From: an uncultured bacterium
GTDB lineage: Bacteria; Nitrospirota; Thermodesulfovibrionia; Thermodesulfovibrionales; Thermodesulfovibrionaceae
DNA: 64,000 bases
Assembly: GCA_937998865.1 (NCBI GenBank)
Contig: CALLBR010000039.1
Location: 1 to 64,000 of the forward strand
Direction of reading: 5' to 3'
A program made the position numbers and the translations under genes. The notes beneath the pieces are model-generated. The model was not told where the DNA came from. It was given only the letters and a program-made list of their open reading frames with translations, and did no database searches. Of this stretch, positions 42,321 to 50,292 are shown piece after piece (position 1 is the first letter of the stretch; every line of letters starts with the position of its first letter).

Positions 42321-42563
42321 CTATTTTTTCTCAGCAGGCTTTTCAGGAGCTTTAGGTGCCTCTGGAGCCTTAGGTGCTTCAGGAGCCTTAGGTGCTTCAG
42401 GAGCTTTTGGTTCTTCAGGAGCCTTAGGTGCTTCAGGAGCGGGTGTTGGTGCAGGAGCAGGTGCTTCAGGCTTCTTTGGTTCCTCGGCCTTTTTGCATCC
42501 TAAAGCAAAGCTAAAGGATACCATAAGAATTAATGAGAGTACTAATGCTAATATTTTTTTCAT
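42321..42563 (-). CDS. Small lipoprotein with proline/alanine-rich hexapeptide repeats
   Basis: 80 residues. Signal sequence (1-22) ending in a lipobox-like FALG with C23. After that the chain is low-complexity: repeated PEAPKA/PEEPKA units with alternating lysine and glutamate to the end. Such tails can span the periplasm or cell wall as flexible rods. No family beyond a lipoprotein can be named. It has a very good AGGAGGTGA ribosome binding site, its own promoter and a strong terminator, so it is an independent, possibly highly expressed gene. Confidence 0.75.
   Translation of the reverse strand: MKKILALVLSLILMVSFSFALGCKKAEEPKKPEAPAPAPTPAPEAPKAPEEPKAPEAPKAPEAPKAPEAPKAPEKPAEKK
42349..42438 (-). 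repeat. 18-bp tandem repeat inside the lipoprotein gene
   Basis: Five consecutive 18-bp units (42349-42366, 42367-42384, 42385-42402, 42403-42420, 42421-42438) encode the PEAPKA hexapeptides. Units two, three and five are identical in sequence; the others carry a few substitutions. Copy number could change by slippage without a frameshift. Confidence 0.85.
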
Positions 42564-42629
42564 CTTCTCTAGTCACCTCCTTTCAATTTAAATTTTAGTG
42601 CCTGAAACTGAAACCCGATAGACTTTTAT

Positions 42630-42659
42630 TTTTTACCACTGAATATAATTTTTTGTCAA
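42630..42659 (-). promoter_or_regulatory. Promoter of the small lipoprotein gene
   Basis: On the minus strand: consensus -35 TTGACA (42654-42659), 18-nt spacer, weak -10 TAAAAA (42630-42635). This leaves a leader of about 60 nt. Confidence 0.5.
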
Positions 42660-42673
42660 CTGCTATTTTAATG

Positions 42674-43045
42674 TTATTTTACAACAACTCTATGACCAGT
42701 AAGATTAATAATTAAGACTACTAAGGCAATTATCACAAGAGCTAAAATGACAGCAGCTCCAGCATCGCCAGCTATCTTTAATTCGTCAATTTTCAATGCA
42801 AGGCTATGTAAAGTTTGTTCATCTAAAGTGTTGAGTCTGTCAAGAATCTCTTTTTCTGAATAGCCAAAATCTTTGAGTCTTTGGGATATAATTTTCATCT
42901 CAAGAAATTTCTGAATTTTTTGTAAATCCTCACTTTTAGTATTAAGAGTTACTTCAGAAGGAATAAAAGCTGCTCCTGCTGATTGAACAAAGCCGATGAA
43001 AAAAATTGCTACCGATAAATAAAGAGCTAAAATTTTCTTGAGCAT
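42674..43045 (-). CDS. PA2779-like small membrane protein
   Basis: 123 residues from the ATG at 43045, which follows GGAGGTGC at the right distance; an upstream ATG at 43087 lies within the promoter. Signal-like helix (about 3-25), a helical middle region with the segment RLKDFGYSEKEILDRLNTLDEQTLHSLALKIDEL, and a C-terminal membrane helix (about 97-117) ending GHRVVVK. This pattern matches the PA2779 family of uncharacterised envelope proteins, often found beside a TPR/cysteine-peptidase partner. Here a TPR lipoprotein is upstream on the same strand. Confidence 0.7.
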   Translation of the reverse strand: MLKKILALYLSVAIFFIGFVQSAGAAFIPSEVTLNTKSEDLQKIQKFLEMKIISQRLKDFGYSEKEILDRLNTLDEQTLHSLALKIDELKIAGDAGAAVILALVIIALVVLIINLTGHRVVVK

Positions 43046-43073
43046 TAAGCACCTCCTGGTTTTTTTGATATTT

Positions 43074-43103
43074 ATTATATTATGCAAAGCTTATCATCTT
43101 CAA
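43074..43103 (-). promoter_or_regulatory. Promoter of the PA2779-like gene
   Basis: On the minus strand: -35 TTGAAG (43098-43103), 18-nt spacer, perfect -10 TATAAT (43074-43079). The leader before the ATG is about 20-25 nt and holds the ribosome binding site. Confidence 0.6.
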
Positions 43104-43209
43104 GCCCATGTCATGCCATAAACTTTAGCAACGAGATAATATTTTCTTTCTCGCTTTAATGATAAGGTGCTCATGAGATTGTGAAGTATTTCTTAGAGGT
43201 GCATAGCAA

Positions 43210-43692
43210 TTACAGAAAGGAGGGATTTTCTGTTTTCAATCTCTCTTTTATCTTCTTCAAAGTATCCTCATATTGTTTTACCTTTTCAGGGTTGTCGTGT
43301 TCTATCTGGATTGCCTTCTTTATTAATTCCTCTGCCATGTCCAGTTTTTCTCCTTTTAGGTAGTAAAGCCAAGCCAAGTTATTGTAAGCATCGGCAAGTT
43401 TGCTGTCTTTTTTTAATGCTTTTTTATAATTCTTCTCAGCTTTATCATACTCGTTGGTTGTTAGATAAATATTTCCTAAGAAAAGAAAGCCTCGTGCGTC
43501 TCTCTTCGATGCTTCCTTGTAGTGTTCTATTGCCTCTTGTAAGAGTCCTTTTTTCTCATAACTTAGTCCCAGTTGAAGATGTTCTTCTGGAGTTAAAGGA
43601 TCTTGAAGTATGACTATTTTTGGCATAGAACAACCTGACAGAAATAATATTATAAGAAAAAGGCAGTAAATATATTTATTCCTTAAGCTCAT
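43210..43692 (-). CDS. TPR-repeat lipoprotein
   Basis: 160 residues. Signal peptide with lipobox LSGC (C21), then about three tetratricopeptide repeats (about 34-125; EHLQLGLSYEKKGLLQEAIEHYKEA, FLFLGNIYLTTNEYDKAEKNYKKAL, AYNNLAWLYYLKGEKLDMAEELIKKAI). TPRs mediate protein contacts; the protein is probably lipid-anchored in the periplasm. The sequence before the TPRs resembles the C-terminal part of PA2778-type proteins, but their cysteine peptidase domain is absent. The start lies 7 nt after an extended -10 and lacks a ribosome binding site. Confidence 0.85.
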   Translation of the reverse strand: MSLRNKYIYCLFLIILFLSGCSMPKIVILQDPLTPEEHLQLGLSYEKKGLLQEAIEHYKEASKRDARGFLFLGNIYLTTNEYDKAEKNYKKALKKDSKLADAYNNLAWLYYLKGEKLDMAEELIKKAIQIEHDNPEKVKQYEDTLKKIKERLKTENPSFL

Positions 43693-43699
43693 GGAGTAA

Positions 43700-43708
43700 A
43701 TTATAGCA
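43700..43708 (-). promoter_or_regulatory. Extended -10 promoter of the TPR lipoprotein, leaderless type
   Basis: TGC-TATAAT on the minus strand (hexamer 43700-43705) ends 7 nt before the ATG at 43692. It faces the divergent priA-like promoter; both start codons are only 37 nt apart. Confidence 0.55.
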
Positions 43709-43714
43709 TAAAAT

Positions 43715-43723
43715 TGTTAAAAT
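43715..43723 (+). promoter_or_regulatory. Extended -10 promoter of the priA-like gene, leaderless type
   Basis: TGT-TAAAAT (hexamer 43718-43723) ends 6 nt before the ATG at 43730. The -35 region is weak and no ribosome binding site is present. Confidence 0.5.
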
Positions 43724-43729
43724 TAGTTT

Positions 43730-45610
43730 ATGCCCTACTATGATGTATCTATCCCTCTCAAACTTAAAAGACTCACCTATTACTATGAAAAAGACGAAGA
43801 TTTAGTAGGATACGGAGTTACAGTTCCGCTAAAAAATAACTTTTATGATGGTTTAGTCTTAGCAAAAGGATATGAAAAACCAAAAGAAGTTGAAAACATA
43901 AGAGAAATAAAGCAAATATGGGGCAGGGTATATTCAAAAGAGTTTATGGATTTCCTGTCTTGGATGAGTTTCTATTATGTAGCTGAAATTGGTTCCATTT
44001 TAAGGTTGACTTTTTTTGATATCATAATTTCTTTTTTGAAAGGTAAAAAAAAGAAAAAAAAAGCAAAAATTGAGCTACCCAAACCTGAGGAATTTGATTT
44101 ACTAAAAAACATATTAGTAAATGAAAAGACTACTGAAAAAATCATTGAGGCAATGGAGAAGGGAGAATATAAGGGTTTTTTAATACATTGTCCAACTTTT
44201 ATTTATGAAATTAAGCTAATGATTGAAATGGCTACTAAGGTTTTATCTCAGCACAAGCAAGTTCTATTAATTCTTCCTGAAATCAAAGATGTGAATTTTC
44301 TTTTTCAAATTCTAAGGGAAAAATTTGGTGACGCTGTTGTAAGACTTCATAGCCAAATAAAGAATTTTGAACTTTATGAAAGCATTGAAAAAATTTTGGA
44401 AGATAGAGCAAAAATAATCATAGGAACAAGATTTGCAATTTTTGCTCCTGCAAAGAATCTCTCCCTTCTTTTGATTTCACAGGAATCAAGTTGGCTTTAC
44501 AAAGGAGAGGAAACTCCTCGTTACAATGCAAGAGATGGAGCTGTCATGAGAGGGTTTATAGAATCTTGTCCTGTCCTATTATGTGATACAATGCCCTCTG
44601 TTAATTCCTATTGGAATGCTCTTAGAGGGAAATATGAATTAATAGATGATTTTAATAGAATGCCTCATCCAGAAATAAGAATTCTTAGACAACCTTCATG
44701 GCAAGTTTTTCATCCTGAAGTTTTACTCCATTTAAAGCTCTACAACAAAGAGGGAATTTTAGCTATTGCTCCAAGAGCAGGATTTAGTCTATTAAGATGT
44801 TCTGAATGCGGAGAAGTTTTAAAATGTGAAAAGTGTGGGTATGGAATGATTTATCATAAAAATATGGACATTTTAGAATGTGCAAAATGTGATATTAAGT
44901 TACAGATTCCAAACATATGTCCTAATTGCGGAGGGATTGAAATCCATCCTATTGGAACTGGCGTTGAAAGATTAAGGGAAGAACTTGGAAATATTTTTTC
45001 ATCAAAGAAATCACTTTTGAGAAACTACAATTTTTACAGCAAAGACTTGGAAGGTATACTTATTCTTCAGGCTTCAAAAACTAAAAAGACTTACATTCCT
45101 CAGTTTAAATTAGCTTTATTAGTGGATTTTGACTTTTTTCTCTCTATCCCTGATTATAGAGCAATGGAGAATGCTTTTGGAAAAGTGATGTTTTTATCCC
45201 ATATGATAAAAAGCGAAGGAATAATATTTATCCAGACCAGAAATCCTGATAATGCTTTCTTTAAATATCTTCGTTCTTATGATTTCAAGGGTTTTTATAA
45301 TCACGAACTTAGTTATCGAAAAGAAACCCTTTTTCCTCCCTTTGCAAGACTAATAAAGCTTACCTTTAATATTAAAAAGGACAGTTGGAAGGAACTAAGT
45401 ATTAGACTTAGAGATTTTTTGAAGTCAAATTCCACGGCAGATGTTATGGGACCTTTTAATGATCAGAAAAAGAAACAAATTTTCTTTATACTACGTTCAA
45501 AAGATAGGGGAAAACTAACTGAAGAAGTTCACTTTCTTATTAGATGGTTAAAGAACATGAAAGGTTTTTCAGTAGGAGTGGAGGTGGACCCAGTAAATTT
45601 AAGAACATAA
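43730..45610 (+). CDS. priA: Primosomal protein N' (PriA)-like, ATPase motifs lost
   Basis: 626 residues. PriA landmarks are present: N-terminal 3'-DNA-binding domain (YDVSIPL...YGVTVPLKNNFYDGLVL), GTRFAIFAP (232-240), PRYNARDGAVMRG (263-275), all eight zinc cysteines (C357, C360, C366, C369, C384, C387, C397, C400), and GTGVERLREEL. But the Walker A place reads LIHCPTFIYE (151-160) instead of GxTGSGKT, and the DEEH box reads SQES (250-253). Helicase activity is therefore not expected; a structural replication-restart role, as in actinobacterial PriA, is inferred. The frame is intact. The end overlaps ribF by 12 nt. Confidence 0.88.
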   Translation: MPYYDVSIPLKLKRLTYYYEKDEDLVGYGVTVPLKNNFYDGLVLAKGYEKPKEVENIREIKQIWGRVYSKEFMDFLSWMSFYYVAEIGSILRLTFFDIIISFLKGKKKKKKAKIELPKPEEFDLLKNILVNEKTTEKIIEAMEKGEYKGFLIHCPTFIYEIKLMIEMATKVLSQHKQVLLILPEIKDVNFLFQILREKFGDAVVRLHSQIKNFELYESIEKILEDRAKIIIGTRFAIFAPAKNLSLLLISQESSWLYKGEETPRYNARDGAVMRGFIESCPVLLCDTMPSVNSYWNALRGKYELIDDFNRMPHPEIRILRQPSWQVFHPEVLLHLKLYNKEGILAIAPRAGFSLLRCSECGEVLKCEKCGYGMIYHKNMDILECAKCDIKLQIPNICPNCGGIEIHPIGTGVERLREELGNIFSSKKSLLRNYNFYSKDLEGILILQASKTKKTYIPQFKLALLVDFDFFLSIPDYRAMENAFGKVMFLSHMIKSEGIIFIQTRNPDNAFFKYLRSYDFKGFYNHELSYRKETLFPPFARLIKLTFNIKKDSWKELSIRLRDFLKSNSTADVMGPFNDQKKKQIFFILRSKDRGKLTEEVHFLIRWLKNMKGFSVGVEVDPVNLRT

Positions 45611-46552
45611 GAAGAGTTTTGTCCTGTCTCTTTGAAAAATTTTTTTTGCTCTTTCAACATCTTTGGCAATTGAATCTTTAAGTTCCTCCACTGAGGAAAA
45701 TTTCTTTTCATCTCTTAATCTTGATATAAAGTGAATTCTAATTTTTTTTCCAAGAAGATTTTCTCTAAAATCAAGAATATGAACCTCATAACTAAGTTGG
45801 GAATTTCCAAATGTTGGATTTTTACCTATATTAGCAACACCTTTAAAGGTCTTACTCATGTGAGGTAATGTTACTTTAACAGCATATACACCTTCCTTAG
45901 GAATAATCTCCTGGAATGGTAAGATGTTTGCAGTAGGATATCCCAAAAGTGATGAGCCTCTACCAAAGCCTTTTATAACTTCACCGTCTATGTGATAGGC
46001 TCTTCCAAGGAACATATTAGCCTCTTTAATGTTGCCTTCCATTAAAGCATTTCTTACAGAGGTGCTGCTTAAAATTTTACCTTTCTTCTTATAGGCTTTC
46101 AGAACCGTGACTCCAAATCCATAGGTTTTACCAAGGATTTTCAATAAATCTCTGTCTCCCTTTCTACTCCTCCCAAATCTATAGTCGTAACCCACAATAA
46201 TCCATTTGGCGTTTAGTTTCCCAACTAAAATGTCTTTTACAAAATCCTCTGCTTCTATTTGAGCAAATTCTAAGGTAAAGGGTATTAAAACCGTTACATC
46301 TATTCCGCATTTTTCAATAAGTTTAAGTTTATCCTCTGTAGTAGTAATTAATTTCAAAGGATGCTCTTTAAATAAAACCTTTATTGGATGAGGATGAAAA
46401 GTTACTACAACACTTTTACTATTGTTCTGTTTTGCTTTTTTCTTTAAATACTCAAAGATTTTCTGATGTCCTAAGTGGACACCGTCAAAGTTTCCTATGG
46501 TTATGAATGTATTTTTTGCTTCAAGCTTCTCAATTCCTCTAATTACCTGCAT
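45599..46552 (-). CDS. ribF: Bifunctional riboflavin kinase / FAD synthetase
   Basis: 317 residues. The N-terminal adenylyltransferase has TIGNFDGVHLGHQKIF (16-31) and a GYDYRFGR motif. The C-terminal riboflavin kinase has GRGSSLLGYPTANI and the beta-barrel end. It makes FMN and then FAD. It overlaps coaE by 14 nt, as the last gene of mutS-coaE-ribF. Confidence 0.95.
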   Translation of the reverse strand: MQVIRGIEKLEAKNTFITIGNFDGVHLGHQKIFEYLKKKAKQNNSKSVVVTFHPHPIKVLFKEHPLKLITTTEDKLKLIEKCGIDVTVLIPFTLEFAQIEAEDFVKDILVGKLNAKWIIVGYDYRFGRSRKGDRDLLKILGKTYGFGVTVLKAYKKKGKILSSTSVRNALMEGNIKEANMFLGRAYHIDGEVIKGFGRGSSLLGYPTANILPFQEIIPKEGVYAVKVTLPHMSKTFKGVANIGKNPTFGNSQLSYEVHILDFRENLLGKKIRIHFISRLRDEKKFSSVEELKDSIAKDVERAKKIFQRDRTKLFLCS

Positions 46553-47150
46553 ATTTCCTCTCCATGGTTATGAGTTTTTGATATAATGCCTCAACCTGTT
46601 GAGCTGTTTCCTCAAGTGTTCCTGAATTATCTATTACATAATCAGATTTTGATTTTTTCATCTCAATAGGAAATTGACTGCTTAATCTTTTCAGTGCCTC
46701 TTCTAAGGAGAAGCCTTTTTTTTGGAGCCTTTTAATTGCGGTGTCTTCATTTGTAAAAACTGTGATTATGAGGTCAAATTTATTTTGATAGCCCCTTTCA
46801 AAAATTACAGGAGCCTCTACTATCACTATCGTTGGTTCACCTCTTTTGGGGATGCTATTTATGATTTCATCTACTTTTTCAAAAACCTTGGGATGGAGTA
46901 TGTTCTCAAGATAAATTCTCATTAAGGGATTGTCAAAGATAATGTGAGCTATGTATTTTTTATCAATTTTTCCATGTTTAAAAACATCATCACCGAAGAG
47001 TTTTCTGATTTCTTCTATTACCTCTCTTTCTTTAAATAAATCATCTACAATTTTATCAGTATCTATTGTATAACAACCAAGTTTTCTAAACATTTCTGCT
47101 ACTGTGCTTTTGCCCATGCCAAAATTTCCTGTAAGTCCTACTTTAATCAT
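46539..47150 (-). CDS. coaE: Dephospho-CoA kinase
   Basis: 203 residues. P-loop GLTGNFGMGKST (5-16), which differs from the common GLTGGIGSGKS by NF for GI; DTD at 30-32; LID region with KKGFSLEEALKRLSSQ and VIDNSG near the end. It catalyses the last step of coenzyme A synthesis. It overlaps mutS by 8 nt and ribF by 14 nt. Confidence 0.94.
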   Translation of the reverse strand: MIKVGLTGNFGMGKSTVAEMFRKLGCYTIDTDKIVDDLFKEREVIEEIRKLFGDDVFKHGKIDKKYIAHIIFDNPLMRIYLENILHPKVFEKVDEIINSIPKRGEPTIVIVEAPVIFERGYQNKFDLIITVFTNEDTAIKRLQKKGFSLEEALKRLSSQFPIEMKKSKSDYVIDNSGTLEETAQQVEALYQKLITMERKYAGN

Positions 47151-49710
47151 CTTTAAGTAACTCCTTCAATTCTTTCAGCTTTTTTAGTGCTTTTTGAGGA
47201 GTTAAAGAGTCGTAATCAATCTTTGAAAGCTCATTCTTAAGGGGATCACCTTGAAAGAAGAGATCTAATTGCCTTGCTTTTATTGGGAAAATTTGGAATT
47301 CTTTTTTCTCAAGCCTTTGAAGAAGTTCCTTTGCCTTTCTTAGTATTTCTTCTGGCAGTCCTGCAAGGCGAGCAACCTGAATACCGTAACTTTTATCAGC
47401 ACCACCTGGTCTTATTTTTCTCAAGAAAATTATCTCCTCTCCCCATTCTTTTACCTCTACAGTGTAATTTTTTACACAATCATGACTAAAAGCAAGAGCT
47501 GTCAGTTCATGATAGTGTGTGGCAAAAAGAGTTCTGGCTCTTATTTTTTCAGCAATGTATTCTACCACTGACCACGCAATACTTATTCCATCGAAAGTGC
47601 TCGTTCCTCGGCCAACTTCATCAAGTATTATAAAACTCTTTTGAGTAGCATTATTTAAGATATTTGCCGTCTCTATCATTTCTACCATAAAAGTGCTTTG
47701 ACCCTTTGATAAAAAATCTGAAGCACCAATGCGTGTGAAAATCCTATCCACAATACCTATTTGAGCACTCTTGGCAGGAACAAAGGATCCCATTTGTGCC
47801 ATTAGAATTATTAAAGCATTCTGTCTCATATATGTGGACTTACCTGCCATATTAGGTCCGGTAAGAATTATAATCCTTTGGTCATCTGTGCCAATTAATA
47901 GATCATTAGGTATAAATTTTGTGTCATGAAGTTTTCCTATTTGGATTAGTCTCTCGATAACCGGATGTCTTCCTTCTCTTATTTCAATAACTTGTGAGTC
48001 ATTTATTATTGGCCTTACATAATTGTATTTAGCTGCTACTTTTGCGAGGGAGAGAAGAAAGTCTAAGTAACCTATGGTTTCAGAATTAAAAATAATCTTT
48101 TCCACATAAGTTGACAGTGACTCTATAAGTTCAAAGTAGAGTTCTTGCTCAAGTATTTTTAATTTCTCCTCTGCTGTAATAATTTTTGCCTCAAGATCTT
48201 TAAGTTCCTCAGTAAAATATCTTTCAGAATTTGCAAGAGTTTGTTTTCTAATGTAGTGAGCTGGAACAAGGGGGAGATTTGGTTTAGTAACTTCAATATA
48301 ATATCCAAAAACTCTATTAAAACCAATCTTTAATGAGCTTATTCCGGTTTTTTTTCTTTCAACTTCCTCCATTTTAAGAATGTATTCCTTACCCTGTCGG
48401 CTTAGTGTTCTAAATTCATCTATTTGCCTATTGTAACCCTCTTTAAAAATTTCTCCTTCTGTTATTATTGTTGGTGGATTTTCTTTCAGGGCATTCTCTA
48501 TTTTTTCTACCATTTCATTCAGTTCATAAAGTTTTTCGGAGAGATTCCTCAAGAGGGGCGAATCACTTTTTAAAGTTTTTTTTAATTGAGGTATTTTCTT
48601 TAAGGCATTTTTTATTGCTAAAAGTTCCTTGGGATTTATAGTTCTATTTCTAATTTTAAAGGCAAGTCTTTCAGTGTCTGGAAAATCCTTTAGAATCTCC
48701 TCTATCTTTTCTCTCAAAATATAACTTTTATAGAAAGCTTCTACACCATCAAGTCGGTTTTCAATTTCATCCTTTTTCAAAAGGGGACAGGACATAGCAT
48801 TTCTCAAGTACCGAGTACCCATAGGTGTAAGTGTTTGATCTAAGACCCATAGCAAAGAACCTTCAAAATTTCCGTCAAGGGATGAGAAGAGTTCAAGATT
48901 TTTTCTTGTAGAGCCATCAAGAAGCATATACTCGGAGAGATTGAGCACTTTTAGTTCTTTAAATTCTGTGTGCTGTTTATTTTCCTCGAGATATTTTAAG
49001 AGGGCACCAGCAGCAGAAATTGCGTTGTGGAGTTCTTCAGCACCATAGCTATTAAGAGAAGCAATCTTAAAATGTTCTAAAAGATTTTTATAGGAAAGAG
49101 AGTAATCAAATTTCCATTCTTCAATAAAGGTTTTCAGGTAGGATGCTAATTCGTATTTCATGATCTCTTTCATACTGTTTGGTAAAAGGAGCTCTTTTGG
49201 TTCAAATCTTTGAACCTCATCAGAAATACTTTTGTCCGACTCATAAATGAAAAACTGTCCTGTCGTAATATCTGCTAAGGCAATTCCTTTTTTTCCCTTT
49301 GAGGGATATACTGCCATGATGTATATGTTTTCTTTAACCCCTTCAGGAAGATAAGTTCCCGGGGTAAGTACTTTAACTACCTGTCTTTCTACAATGCCCT
49401 TGGAAGTTTTTGGATCCCCTATTTGTTCACATATGGCTACCTTATAGCCCTCCTTAAGTAATCTTTCAATGTAGGATGAGGCTGAGAAATAGGGGATACC
49501 ACACATAGGAATTGGATTGTCTTTTGATTTATCTCGTGATGTGAGGGTTATGCCTAATATGCGAGAGGAAAGTATAGCATCTTCACCAAACATCTCATAG
49601 AAGTCACCAAGTCTGAAAAATAAAATAGCATCCCTGTATTGTTCTTTTATCTTTAAATACTGCTTCATCAGGGGAGTAATTTCTTCCTGTGAGATTGTAA
49701 GAAAGTTCAT
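47143..49710 (-). CDS. mutS: DNA mismatch repair protein MutS
   Basis: 855 residues, the usual length. The mismatch-binding domain has RLGDFYEMFGEDA (33-45; F37 and E39 of the FxE wedge). The connector, lever and clamp domains follow; the ATPase has TGPNMAGKSTYMRQ, STFMVEM, DEVGRGTSTFDG and ATHYHEL. A short C-terminal tail follows. It recognises mispairs and activates repair. Its promoter TATAAT ends 6 nt before the ATG and there is no ribosome binding site, so a leaderless message is likely. First gene of an operon with coaE and ribF. Confidence 0.97.
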   Translation of the reverse strand: MNFLTISQEEITPLMKQYLKIKEQYRDAILFFRLGDFYEMFGEDAILSSRILGITLTSRDKSKDNPIPMCGIPYFSASSYIERLLKEGYKVAICEQIGDPKTSKGIVERQVVKVLTPGTYLPEGVKENIYIMAVYPSKGKKGIALADITTGQFFIYESDKSISDEVQRFEPKELLLPNSMKEIMKYELASYLKTFIEEWKFDYSLSYKNLLEHFKIASLNSYGAEELHNAISAAGALLKYLEENKQHTEFKELKVLNLSEYMLLDGSTRKNLELFSSLDGNFEGSLLWVLDQTLTPMGTRYLRNAMSCPLLKKDEIENRLDGVEAFYKSYILREKIEEILKDFPDTERLAFKIRNRTINPKELLAIKNALKKIPQLKKTLKSDSPLLRNLSEKLYELNEMVEKIENALKENPPTIITEGEIFKEGYNRQIDEFRTLSRQGKEYILKMEEVERKKTGISSLKIGFNRVFGYYIEVTKPNLPLVPAHYIRKQTLANSERYFTEELKDLEAKIITAEEKLKILEQELYFELIESLSTYVEKIIFNSETIGYLDFLLSLAKVAAKYNYVRPIINDSQVIEIREGRHPVIERLIQIGKLHDTKFIPNDLLIGTDDQRIIILTGPNMAGKSTYMRQNALIILMAQMGSFVPAKSAQIGIVDRIFTRIGASDFLSKGQSTFMVEMIETANILNNATQKSFIILDEVGRGTSTFDGISIAWSVVEYIAEKIRARTLFATHYHELTALAFSHDCVKNYTVEVKEWGEEIIFLRKIRPGGADKSYGIQVARLAGLPEEILRKAKELLQRLEKKEFQIFPIKARQLDLFFQGDPLKNELSKIDYDSLTPQKALKKLKELKELLKDD

Positions 49711-49716
49711 TTATTT

Positions 49717-49746
49717 ATTATAACTTATTGCTTTAATGACCTTGAA
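49717..49746 (-). promoter_or_regulatory. Promoter of mutS-coaE-ribF, leaderless type
   Basis: On the minus strand: -35 TTCAAG (49741-49746), 18-nt spacer, perfect -10 TATAAT (49717-49722), which ends 6 nt before the ATG at 49710. Confidence 0.65.
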
Positions 49747-49778
49747 ATTTATAAACCTACTTTTATTGCAACAACTAG

Positions 49779-50160
49779 GGCTTGCTTCTCTACGCTTACG
49801 ATGACAACAGAGGGTCCATTGCTATTACGACATTAAATGTAAAGGAGTGGAAGTACGAAGCAATCTCTTTTATAGAGGCTTGAGGTTTTTTTCTGTAATT
49901 GGGAGCAGTCCAAAGGATTGCGTGGCAATCTCTCTTTATGAAACTACCTTTCCTTCTTCGTCATTTCGAGCACCAGAAGGGTGCGAAGAAATCACAATGC
50001 AGCCTTTTCAGTAAAAAAGTAAGAGACGAGATTGCTTCGTTGCTTCCTTTCCTAAAAATGACAGAAAAAAGTGCCCGTATTAACAAAAAAGACTTGCATT
50101 AAAGGTACGAAGGAGAGAGTGTATTACCCTTTTTGAGAAAGGACTCGCAATAACATTATG
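49779..50160. repeat. Intergenic zone of decayed palindromic repeats
   Basis: No gene is supported between mutS and the coiled-coil gene. The stretch holds several copies, in both directions, of pieces such as CGAAGCAATCTC (49855-49866), TCGTCATTTCGAGC with GTGCGAAGAAATC (49958-49994), and the inverse GAGACGAGATTGCTTCG...AATGACAG (50023-50064). These resemble the dispersed GTCATTGCGAGCGAAGCGAAGCAATCTC-type elements seen in many bacterial genomes. Copies here are mutated. They could fold into hairpins in RNA. Confidence 0.55.
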
Positions 50161-50253
50161 ATGACAGAAGGGCTCTAATGACAAAATATTAAGAAGGTTT
50201 GCAATAAAAGAATACCAAAGAGTTACCTTCGAGAAATGGAAAAATAATAATAG

Positions 50254-50283
50254 TTGCAAGGAGTTTATAACAATATCTATACT
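50254..50283 (+). promoter_or_regulatory. Promoter of the coiled-coil nuclease-like gene, very short leader
   Basis: -35 TTGCAA (50254-50259), 18-nt spacer, -10 TATACT (50278-50283), 9 nt before the ATG at 50293. The TTG at 50254, which might be taken as a start codon, is part of the -35 element. Confidence 0.65.
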
Positions 50284-50292
50284 AAAATTATT

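Noticed and set aside
42291-42503. Plus-strand frame rich in Arg, Cys and Phe opposite the small lipoprotein
   Set aside because: It is the antisense reading of the 18-bp PEAPKA repeat; the minus-strand gene has a signal peptide, lipobox, promoter and terminator.
49899-50102. 67-codon reading frame between mutS and the coiled-coil gene
   Set aside because: It consists of pieces of the decayed palindromic repeats and has no ribosome binding site or recognisable family.
50254-50292. TTG at 50254 as the start of the coiled-coil protein
   Set aside because: This TTG is part of a TTGCAA -35 element paired at 18 nt with TATACT; the ATG at 50293 fits the transcription start.
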